64,000 nt of DNA from contig JAPDOI010001055.1 of assembly GCA_029168955.1 (NCBI GenBank), positions 124,001 to 188,000 of the forward strand, read 5' to 3'. The notes beneath the pieces were generated by a model. The model did no database searches, was not told the origin of the DNA, and was given only the letters and a program-made list of their open reading frames with translations. Shown piece by piece: positions 60,201-64,000 of this stretch. Source of the stretch: Aplectana chamaeleonis (Eukaryota; Nematoda; Chromadorea; Rhabditida; Cosmocercidae). Position 1 is the stretch's first letter, and each line of letters opens with the position of its first letter. The position numbers and the translations under genes are program-made.

Positions 60201-61442
60201 CCGGGCTTGGGACCGGCAATGGCGGAGTTTAGTGGTCCCACGCTGATTCCACCTATATTTCTGGAATCGTACAGGACCCCCTAGGAACCGAGTTATGGCC
60301 CTTCAAATATTGAGCTGCGGAACCGCCTTTAACGAACTCGAATTAACGTGGTTTTGGGACTTTTTCCTTAAGCGTTAATCGTTAATTTTCCAAAATAAAC
60401 CGCGTTAACCCGGTAATGCATTAACAAGTTAACGTTACAACGCACAGCCCTGTTCCACACCATACGAGCCTTTTCGGTAGACCTTTATTCGGCCTGACGC
60501 TTTGGTTCCCGTCAGAACTGGCCCATTGGCAGAGTCCACCCGCTCGATACGTACGAGACAGGTGGAAAAGGGAGTGGAGAAAATGCACCTGATGAGTCCG
60601 TCTGCGTCCGTCCGTAGACCACGCGACCGACACTTTAGTCTCGCACGTAAACCGAAAATGCACCCGCTGCGTCCCGGAGTCATATATTCTCAATGATTAT
60701 CGACAAAGTGGGAGAAGACCACAGTCAGACAGTTTTTTCTACGTACTGTGACGGAACCTTCGACCCCCCCCCCCCTTCAGATGCCTAAGCGTGGTACAAG
60801 GATTCAAAAAATACTTGACTCGACCAAGCGCGAACTCACCCCTCGGTATTTTCCTAGAAGAGGGATGTCGGAATTCACCTCAAAATGCCTGCCTTCTACG
60901 TTTAGGGGAACAGTCAGTGAGTTTATTTCTCGATGTACACCCGCGATCTGGGCGGTCTCTGATCTGTTAAAAGGGTGTACTATCGCAACCGTGGGGCTGT
61001 ACTGCAGCAAAGTAGGTGTTGCACTCCAGTGGCCACTCGAGGTCAACACATAGTGGTGAGAAGCACGTGCAGCCAACGCATTCTGGATTAATATACCAGA
61101 GACATGGCGCTCCGAGACCGACTTTCAGCACGACGAAAGGTTTGGAGCGTTTCTGTCTAAATGTCAAAGTTACTTTCAGGAACTATTGTGGAACTTGATC
61201 GGCTTTGTGTTATGTGCGATCGGCTGCATCGTTCTGGTGTGGGACTGGTGGCAGATGCGAGCTGGGCGTCACCAGTATCACGCCACATTGGCTCCACGAA
61301 ACATTGGAGAATCGCGATGGCTTCGACGGGTCGCCATTGTCGCGGTAAGCTGAAACTTTGCTCTTCCCAAAGAGTGTACCGTACGAATGGTCTTGTGCAT
61401 TGAATTCAGAGTACGCGCCAGGAGACCGTATCCTACTTTTGA
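30199..61442 (+). CDS. Small multi-pass membrane protein, MARVEL-like (spliced host gene)
   Basis: Four exons, all joined in phase 0, give ~142 residues: 30199-30258, 32929-33099, 61180-61344, 61410-61442. Exon 1 starts with ATG and ends CAAATG|gtgagt; exon 2 ends AAATTG|gtgagc; exon 3 has acceptor tactttcag and donor gtaagc. Three hydrophobic segments are visible: end of exon 1 into exon 2 (VCLLLVIVFFI), mid exon 2 (VIYLLAFVLALGCILTLFI), and the start of exon 3 (LIGFVLCAIGCIVLVW), with short polar loops and a PWLKLELLW junction as in MARVEL/MAL-type proteins. A fourth helix would be expected after RRVAIVA and may be missing or outside the window. Intron 2 (33100-61179) is full of transposons. 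The family call is inference from topology. Confidence 0.6.
31100..31177. mobile_element. Right end of a TTAA MITE (partner not found)
   Basis: TTTTTATCGTGGACGCTGCCT followed by TTAA (31178-31181), the right terminus of the family at 33476-34451. The left end was not located; the start given is arbitrary. Confidence 0.6.
31182..32126. other. Intron 1 sequence without recognised feature
   Basis: AT-rich with a GC- and CT-rich stretch at 31745-31860 (alternating GTGCGTGTGCGCGCG, then pyrimidine tract). No gene seen. Confidence 0.4.
32127..32787. repeat. Inverted-repeat element in intron 1
   Basis: Arm ~32127-32212 and arm ~32714-32787 are inverted copies sharing ACACGCGACGCATC and TTCGGGACC-type sequence. 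Between them lies a 50-bp exact direct duplication (32286-32335 and 32497-32546). On the minus strand, strong splice-donor-like sites occur at both duplicates (GTTG|GTAAGTTC) and near 32690 (GTGAGT). Confidence 0.6.
32929..33099 (+). CDS. Exon 2 of MARVEL-like membrane protein gene
   Basis: 57 codons with two hydrophobic segments separated by DGRIQWK. Donor gtgagc. The acceptor is TTTAAG rather than TTTCAG, which is unusual; this start is the weakest junction. Confidence 0.65.
33476..33962. mobile_element. TTAA MITE, copy 1
   Basis: Terminal inverted repeat AGGCAGTGTTCACGATG; flanked by TTAA at 33472-33475 and 33963-33966. 487 bp, non-coding. TTAA duplication is typical of piggyBac-type mobilisation. 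Confidence 0.88.
33967..34451. mobile_element. TTAA MITE, copy 2
   Basis: Same family as 33476-33962 and similar interior (GGGCTCCACGCTGATTCC, ATGGTGGACGAGTTGTCC). Shares its left TTAA with copy 1; right TTAA at 34452-34455. 485 bp. Confidence 0.88.
34659..34802. repeat. Small inverted repeat
   Basis: CAGTCGACATGGATCCTAGT pairs with an inverse copy ending at 34802 (~32-bp arms, ~80-bp spacer). Possible short MITE; no clear target duplication. Confidence 0.55.
34803..35106. other. Intron sequence without recognised feature
   Basis: AT-rich; nothing identified between the small inverted repeat and the LINE. Confidence 0.4.
35107..38043 (+). pseudogene. RTE-type LINE, 5'-truncated and frame-broken
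   Basis: Plus strand, sense to the host gene. The C-terminal half of an apurinic-type endonuclease is visible (LWIVSAHAPTET, VVVGIDANAKMG, then DVAFDSDHRPV in another frame), then reverse transcriptase pieces: NYRGISLLRVMYKVLE, EQAGFRPGRSTIDQ, FLDFEAAFDSPHRD, VKTGVRQG, a C-terminal part with DFCYLGCLLKNDGS, YGSETWA and RRLRLLGHIL-like sequence, and a stop at 37941-37943. At least six frame changes or stops separate these. The usual YADD is displaced (EYADDIV readable across a frame break near 37065). 3' end has AAATCAAATAAA repeats (~38020-38043), typical of RTE tails. Closest in type to C. elegans RTE-1. Confidence 0.88.
38173..38873. mobile_element. 701-bp TIR element (copy 1)
   Basis: Ends TCTGCCAGTGCGTAGC and its inverse. 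Homologous over its whole length to 53208-53909. Contains repeated TACGTAAATTCTCG-type motifs and TCGATCGAC. Flanks do not show a clear duplication here. Confidence 0.8.
38874..39221. other. Intron sequence without recognised feature
   Basis: Nothing identified. Confidence 0.4.
39222..39340. mobile_element. hAT-like terminus (relic)
   Basis: CAAGGGGTGTGCGTTAATG resembles a hAT terminal repeat and is followed by GTTAA-rich subterminal sequence (AAGCGTTAATCG, CCGCGTTAAC) also found at 60395-60452. No matching 8-bp duplication identified. Confidence 0.5.
39391..39795. repeat. Ancient diverged relative of the 42-bp CRE minisatellite
   Basis: About nine degenerate units of ~34-43 bp with ATGACGTCA(T/A), CGTCGTGGAAAGT and GGGCTTC/GGGCTCC in the same order as the arrays at 5.3-7.5 and 9.9-14.0 kb, but heavily mutated. 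No hairpin end nearby. Confidence 0.75.
39850..41093. mobile_element. PIF/Harbinger-like element nested in FB2 left arm
   Basis: Ends GGTGGCATCTAGAGTTCTGC and its inverse; flanked by TAA on both sides (39847-39849 and 41094-41096), while the right FB2 arm has the uninterrupted sequence. A 3-bp TAA duplication fits PIF/Harbinger. Interior left part has a ~70-bp tandem duplication (GACGAAATKST...AGGGCTTTCATAG) and many GCACTGCGAG motifs. A 160-residue open frame (40211-40693) is Phe-rich and without recognised motifs; no DDE transposase identified. Confidence 0.85.
42775..43565. repeat. Cluster of palindromic GTTACATGTAAC / GTTACTTGTAAC motifs
   Basis: Many copies of AAGTTACWTGTAAC in both orientations. 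42815-42895 and 42905-42990 form a long hairpin; a similar unit follows at 43015-43190; 43430-43530 is a tandem run of TAAGTTACATGTAATATAAA (~22-bp period). Confidence 0.85.
43269..43290 (+). other. SL1-like sequence followed by GT
   Basis: Matches nematode SL1 at 21 of 22 positions (only T5 to C), followed by GTAC like an SL RNA donor, then a C tract. Flanked by inverted TTCCTGTTGGT / ACCAACAGGGAA. No Sm site seen, so not a normal SL RNA gene. Confidence 0.55.
43661..43950. mobile_element. 290-bp TIR element with TTA flanks
   Basis: Ends GGGGTATGGTATACTTT and GTATACCATACCAA are inverted copies; TTA on both sides (43658-43660 and 43951-43953). Interior has repeated GTCGC/GCGAC motifs. TTA duplication fits PIF/Harbinger; non-coding. 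Confidence 0.75.
44147..44890. repeat. Diverged extra copy of FB2 inner arm
   Basis: Parallels 45445-46280 (GGTGACGCGCCGCGGCCGCG, TCTTCGAGCGAGGAGTGCG) with many substitutions and gaps. Confidence 0.8.
46959..47025. other. Near-perfect short hairpin
   Basis: 32-nt arms (TTGAGGTCAGCGATATATTT... and inverse) with one mismatch and a 3-nt loop. Just outside FB2. Could be a palindromic micro-element or a small-RNA-type hairpin. Confidence 0.7.
47026..50540. other. Intron sequence without recognised gene
   Basis: Several short open frames (up to 104 residues) overlap on opposite strands and show no known domain. A fragment near 47150-47190 (CTGCCTATCTTGAAAGCGG...CCCACGCT) resembles the TTAA MITE interior. 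Confidence 0.45.
50544..50697. repeat. ~150-bp inverted-repeat element
   Basis: TTAGG...CGTGGCTTGTTTCCTCAAGA pairs with TCTTGAGAGAACAAGCCACG and CCTAA at the far side; arms ~45 bp. Confidence 0.7.
50837..51073. mobile_element. Tc1/mariner-type palindromic MITE
   Basis: CAGTTGACCGCAATGCTAAA and its inverse form ~100-bp arms; flanked by TA (50835-50836 and 51074-51075). 237 bp, almost fully palindromic, non-coding. Confidence 0.88.
51213..52302 (-). pseudogene. LINE reverse transcriptase, C-terminal part
   Basis: Continues the RT after the gypsy insertion: GLRINKEKTKVM, EFKYVGSVV, YGSKSWTLL, RQILGITLRDRVRN, RRLRWFRHACRM. The last ~100 residues probably read into 3' untranslated sequence. Frame intact in this part. 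Confidence 0.82.
52303..52628 (-). repeat. Gypsy-2 3' LTR
   Basis: 326 bp; differs from the 5' LTR by CTCACCCACGG against CTCACCAACGG. Confidence 0.93.
52926..53207 (-). pseudogene. Gypsy-2 integrase C-terminal tail
   Basis: Reads REDPLAQDRRARMKEQFD, VGALMYVQRW, IVWVRGKVLKRLG and a tail to a stop at 52926. Continues the IN frame once the 702-bp TIR element (one GTTC copy kept) is removed. Confidence 0.82.
53208..53909. mobile_element. 702-bp TIR element (copy 2), nested in gypsy-2 integrase
   Basis: Ends TCTGCCAGTGCGTAGC and its inverse; flanked by GTTC (53204-53207 and 53910-53913), a 4-bp duplication. Same family as 38173-38873. Removal restores the integrase frame. Newest layer of a three-level nest (LINE, then gypsy, then TIR element). 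Confidence 0.9.
53944..56199 (-). pseudogene. Gypsy-2 RT, RNase H and integrase
   Basis: 752-residue frame. RT has CADFSTGLN (~93-101), QIDLSDAYLQIEL (~129-141) and catalytic YLDD (~191-194). RNase H begins at ~345 (AADACDYGIG) with later LLTDHKPL. Integrase: the HVGHPG histidines are present, but the frame goes from YVYWN straight to PRKVPLEAWP, so the CxxC half of the HHCC zinc finger is missing. The core D, D, E are present (VHVDFAGP, VSDNGTQF, SNGQAERF). Ends at TGA 53941-53943, just before the nested TIR element; the integrase tail continues after both. Confidence 0.9.
56172..56744 (-). pseudogene. Gypsy-2 Gag, nucleocapsid part with two CCHC zinc knuckles
   Basis: Continues the gag frame. 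CWNCDGNHLARSC and CKKCKKTGHKEKFC are the RNA-binding zinc knuckles. The frame then reads ARVYVEAIVNN, the usual lead-in to a protease, but jumps directly to the region before RT (VFPDVGEQLKRTYPAV) with a frame change. The protease DTG region is therefore deleted. Confidence 0.85.
56746..57287 (-). pseudogene. Gypsy-2 Gag, N-terminal and capsid part
   Basis: Starts at ATG 57287 with a Lys/Glu/Gln-rich coiled-coil-like region (EEQRKAAEKQQKD), then a stop (TAA) near 57087-57089, then a retro-gag region (FSRWFSRYKEVF, LLCEKLD, ILKQLFDLKASEFTTRYQCL) in the same frame up to a TAG at ~56745. Forms the capsid in intact relatives. Two in-frame nonsense codons. Confidence 0.82.
57503..57828 (-). repeat. 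Gypsy-2 5' LTR
   Basis: 326 bp, TGTTGTATTCTG...GCCATAACA as read on plus. Upstream LTR because the element is on the minus strand. Confidence 0.93.
57834..58898 (-). pseudogene. LINE reverse transcriptase, N-terminal and catalytic part
   Basis: Contains NGKASGVDNVTAEVIK, VVPIHKKGD, EEQAGFRPGRGCSDQI, SIDFKSAFDCVHW, GVRQGDVISPLLFN and the catalytic FADD (MFADDCAVF). Broken by a TAG where a Tyr is expected (DCKN-stop-RGISLL, near 58400) and a frameshift near 58220-58300. The frame stops at the gypsy LTR. Confidence 0.85.
58902..60146 (-). CDS. LINE apurinic-type endonuclease domain
   Basis: 415-residue open frame. The endonuclease fold is recognisable by WNVRTG, SELRMSG, VVSIYAPTEP, VAGDFNARVGSD, LTWRNPTGRDVATLDYVLI and GPDCGSDHYLL, covering the conserved Asn, Glu, Asp and His residues. 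Cuts target DNA to prime reverse transcription. Ends at TGA (58899-58901), which interrupts an otherwise continuous frame into the RT part (reads ...RESY, stop, NKVADEEE), so the ORF was probably one long protein. Similar to RTE/BovB-type endonucleases. Confidence 0.85.
60236..60452. mobile_element. Relic sequence ending in a hAT-like terminus
   Basis: Ends ...CGCACAGCCCTG (60441-60452), inverse of CAGGGCTGTGCG, preceded by GTTAA-rich subterminal sequence like that at 39222-39340. The left part (60237-60320) resembles the TTAA MITE interior (CCACGCTGATTCCACC). Confidence 0.5.
60453..61179. other. End of intron 2, no recognised feature
   Basis: Short overlapping open frames only. A C tract lies at ~60764-60774. 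Confidence 0.4.
61180..61344 (+). CDS. Exon 3 of MARVEL-like membrane protein gene
   Basis: 55 codons, consensus acceptor tactttcag and donor gtaagc. One hydrophobic segment, then WDWWQMR and a charged tail ending RRVAIVA. Phase matches exon 2. Confidence 0.7.
61410..61442 (+). CDS. Probable terminal exon 4 of MARVEL-like gene
   Basis: A 65-bp intron ends in TTGAATTCAG; the next ten codons (STRQETVSYF) reach TGA in phase. An AATAAA lies 52 bp after the stop. Alternative: this is an alternative end and the true fourth-helix exon lies beyond the window. Confidence 0.45.
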   Translation, partial: STRQETVSYF

Positions 61443-61493
61443 ATGTTTTGTGTGGGAAAGCTCGCCAAGCGGAGTATATCAGCGAAAAGCCCT

Positions 61494-61499
61494 AATAAA
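61494..61499 (+). terminator. Poly(A) signal AATAAA
   Basis: First AATAAA after the proposed stop at 61440-61442. Confidence 0.5.
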
Positions 61500-62256
61500 A
61501 CCTTTACATTCGTGTGAAAAATCTTTAAAAATTTTCAAAGCACCCTCATTCATTTCCCGTCCCGATCCTAGTTCGTGTGTTTAGTGCGTCGGCAACTACA
61601 GTCTGTGTCAAACGGAATTCCCACGCTCGTCGTGCGCTCTAATGCTACATACGCCCATTGTGTCTCCTACGTTCTCTCGCTGTCTCTTCTCTGATGAAAA
61701 TTTTCCGCAAAATAGCCACGAACCCCGTGGCTGCCGCAAATATTTTGGCTCCGCGAAATTCAATCTCGAGTTGCGCGGCCCCGGAACCCTGCCGCGGATC
61801 TACGAAACGTGCCGAACGGCACAGAAAGTCCGTGCTGTCTACAATGCACGAATCCGGCATTAGGTGTGCCCCTGCCGCTCCCTTCTCGGTCGACGGCTCA
61901 CAGGGGAAACGCTAGCCTAGATAGCCTTTACTCTGTAGGAGGAAAGGAAGAGAATTTGCAAGAGGCACGGATGAGAGAAGAGAAGAGGAGTTAGGGTTGA
62001 AAATAGAAATTTAGAAAATTTAGTTCTTGTTTTTAGAAAATTCTCAGGGATTACTCCTGAGGTCAGGATTATCTCTAGCAATACCATATGCAAGCTTATT
62101 TGACATCTTCCATACACACATCTTGCATTCATGATATATGAATGAATACTAACGTGAATAAAGTTATAAAATTCCATACTACGTTTGCTGAGGGTAGCTT
62201 AGGACTACGCTCAAAAACACGGGGAGATCATTACGTAGAACACAGTACACCCCCAC
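61500..62256. other. Downstream of the membrane-protein gene, no recognised feature
   Basis: 61640-61920 is GC-rich with overlapping open frames on both strands, none recognised. Nothing else seen. Confidence 0.4.
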
Positions 62257-62260
62257 TTAA

Positions 62261-62744
62261 AGGCAGTGTTCACGATAATCTTCGATTTTGCTATTAATAG
62301 CTAAATCGATTGTTTGGCCCCCGGGTAGAACAAAAATGACGAAGGAATCGAGAAAAATGCATCAGAAGGTCACGAAATTCTTTACTCTCATCCCACCTCT
62401 TTTCTCTCACAGGAACTGTTCGTTGTGACAATGAAATCATTTGTGGGCCCGTCCTTCACAATTATTTGCTTTCTGTTGGTCCGTTCTTTTCTTCGGACCC
62501 TAACTAGTACTATTTTGCCTGGAACATTCTTCCATTTTCGACTGACCCATATTTTCACCGGTGACAACCACCGTGAACATGTTCATACAACTGGACAACT
62601 AGTCCAGGCCAGAGATTAATGTCACTGAAATATGACGTTTTAGTGCGTTTGTCGCCGTTTCTTCGTAATTTCTGTAACACTCGGTGGCCAACACTTTGTT
62701 TTGAGTGGAAAACTTGGGAACGAAAATCATCGTGAACACTGCCT
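62261..62744. mobile_element. TTAA MITE, copy 3
   Basis: AGGCAGTGTTCACGAT and its inverse; TTAA at 62257-62260 and 62745-62748. 484 bp, close to the length of copies 1 and 2, but with a different interior. Confidence 0.85.
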
Positions 62745-62748
62745 TTAA

Positions 62749-63968
62749 AGGCAGTGTTCACGATGAAAAAGTTGCCCGTTTTTTGGCTAAAACGTAAGCT
62801 TTGGCTTCTTCTAAGAAGATTAAGAACGGAAGTGCGACGAAAAAAGCTCGGGAAGCGGGTGAAAATCTCGCGGGCCAGCCGACCCATTGGGCTACCCCGC
62901 CCAAGTCCTATAACAGTTGCCCTGAATTCGTGTTACTGTAGCAACAGACAACGAATTTTCGAATATTCTTCATCGCGAAAGGCTCTAACAACCCAGCATG
63001 TACATTGATCCCTCTTTTGTTTTTTAAAGAATTTCTGGTGCAAGAAACAAAAAGCAAAGCCACCTACCTAAGAATTTTGAAGCGCGAAACCATTCTCCCA
63101 ACGTCTTTTTCGATGCGTTGTACGCAATTTCCCAGCGTACAACGCATCGAACCTGACGACGGGGAAATACACAAACTCCGACACTGGCGGCGGTCTCCTA
63201 CGGGAGAAAACGACGATCGATGTCACCTACAGGAGCTGTTTTGCACTATGGATGACCGAACTTGAGCGAAGCGGTCTCCCACAGGACATCGTGTCGCATC
63301 GCTTCGATTGGGTCACCTAAACCACAAAACAGCTCCGGTAGTTGACCGGGACCACACACGTTGAACGGTTGATCAAACCCGCGCTGCCTCCGAAGCGCCT
63401 GTGCGTAGGGTGGGGAGACGATTTGGCCGTCGTCGGTTCGCACAGGCGCACCCGTCATTGATTGATTGGGTGCTTTGGAGGATCGAATTCCCTCCTTCAT
63501 GATAGTTGAAGGAGGGTCGCTATTGGGGCTTTATCCCTAATAGTAAGAAATCTTTGCCACTGACAAGTTTGTCAGCGGGAAGCATGAACTTCATGCTTTA
63601 AGTTTGAGCAAAAAAACTAGGCAGGTTTGGCTTCATTCTTGCACACGTTTTTTGAAATTCCCTCCAAAATGAGATTTTGTTCAACTACCGTGCAAGGTTC
63701 GGTCTCCTACAGGAGACAGATAGGACTCCTGCATGAGGCAAACAGGAGTCCTATAGCTGATGAGGCTGGGACTCCCAGCCGACTCCCGTAGGAGACCGCC
63801 GACAGTGTCGGAGAACAAGCACAATTTTTTCAGAGATTCCTTTGAACAGTTTTTCTCCTTTATTTGATTGTTTTGTGGTGTTTTTTTCTTATTAACCTCT
63901 TCTTAGTGGACTTACCTACCCAAAAACATCAAAAACTAGAATACGGTTTTTTATCGTGAACACTGCCT
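62749..63968. mobile_element. TTAA MITE, copy 4 (enlarged by nested element)
   Basis: Same ends; shares its left TTAA with copy 3, right TTAA at 63969-63972. 1220 bp, of which ~640 bp is the inverted-repeat element at 63176-63813, leaving ~580 bp of MITE. Confidence 0.85.
63176..63813. mobile_element. Inverted-repeat element nested in TTAA MITE copy 4
   Basis: CTCCGACACTGGCGGCGGTC and its near-inverse at 63783-63813 (GGAGACCGCCGACAGTGTCG). GGTCTCCTACRGGAG and similar motifs recur inside (63190, 63702, 63785). Target duplication not clear. Confidence 0.7.
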
Positions 63969-64000
63969 TTAAGATCTTTTTGACGCATGATACCGTACCT

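Larger units (their letters stand above)
51085..60235 (-). mobile_element. RTE-type LINE, antisense in intron, split by an LTR element
   Basis: Minus strand. 5' untranslated part ~60147-60235 (CCCGTCGGTAGTACGGGG), endonuclease 58902-60146, reverse transcriptase 57834-58898 continuing at 51213-52302. The gypsy element at 52303-57828 lies between; removal leaves one GTGCC and restores the RT frame (...LLLNDMA then QIAESYGLRINKEK). The ~9.1 kb interval includes 5.5 kb of gypsy. Contains at least two nonsense changes and one frameshift. Confidence 0.85.

Noticed and set aside
62410..62619. Possible further exon of the membrane-protein gene (acceptor CTCTCACAG, hydrophobic frame)
   Set aside because: Lies wholly inside TTAA MITE copy 3, after a poly(A) signal, and the sequence does not resemble a fourth MARVEL helix.
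63110..63150. Short palindrome GATGCGTTGTACGC...GCGTACAACGCATC
   Set aside because: Too short to assign a role; lies inside a MITE where inverted sequence is common.

Overview
This is eukaryotic DNA, most likely from a nematode of the clade V (strongylid or hookworm) type. The support is: introns with GTGAGT/GTAAGC donors and a TTTCAG acceptor; two sequences almost identical to the nematode SL1 spliced leader followed by GT; RTE-type LINEs and Ty3/gypsy elements; and very dense short inverted-repeat elements. Species is inferred, not shown. I found no rRNA, convincing tRNA, CRISPR array or bacterial-type operon.

Left third (1-23.3 kb): one Ty3/gypsy element on the minus strand has been cut into three pieces: protease-RT-RNase H at 20.1-23.0 kb, the integrase zinc-binding domain at 9.15-9.5 kb, and the integrase core and C-terminus at 4.1-4.9 kb. 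The gaps are two insertions of the same hairpin-ended, Helitron-like element (copy A 4.9-9.15 kb, copy B 9.5-20.1 kb), and the gypsy reading frame rejoins when they are removed. Each copy has a palindromic 5' end, a low-copy backbone, a 42-bp minisatellite rich in the CRE palindrome TGACGTCA, and a 3' terminal hairpin. Copy B also holds a second, sequence-unrelated element with the same plan (14.46-18.75 kb, a different 42-bp satellite, a different hairpin) and a small TA-flanked MITE. The gypsy 3' end is interrupted by a foldback element (1-4085).

23.3-30 kb: degenerate tandem repeats, a non-autonomous hAT element with a perfect 8-bp target duplication (25.9-27.45 kb), a third Helitron-like 3' end, and sequence I cannot assign.

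30.2-61.5 kb: a small host gene for a multi-pass (MARVEL-like) membrane protein on the plus strand. Its exons are at 30199-30258, 32929-33099, 61180-61344 and probably 61410-61442, all in phase 0. Intron 2 is about 28 kb and is filled with nested transposons: paired TTAA MITEs, a decayed RTE LINE (35.1-38.0 kb), a foldback element of about 7 kb (39.8-46.8 kb) with a PIF/Harbinger-like element inside one arm, and an antisense RTE LINE (51.1-60.2 kb). That LINE is split by a full-length Ty3/gypsy element with 326-bp LTRs (52303-57828), itself split by a 702-bp TIR element.

61.5-64 kb: unassigned sequence, then two more adjacent TTAA MITEs, the second carrying a nested inverted-repeat element.

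Apart from the membrane-protein gene, the coding potential is transposon-derived and mostly broken. The very long open frames over the minisatellites follow from a 42-bp period (14 codons) and are not accepted as genes.
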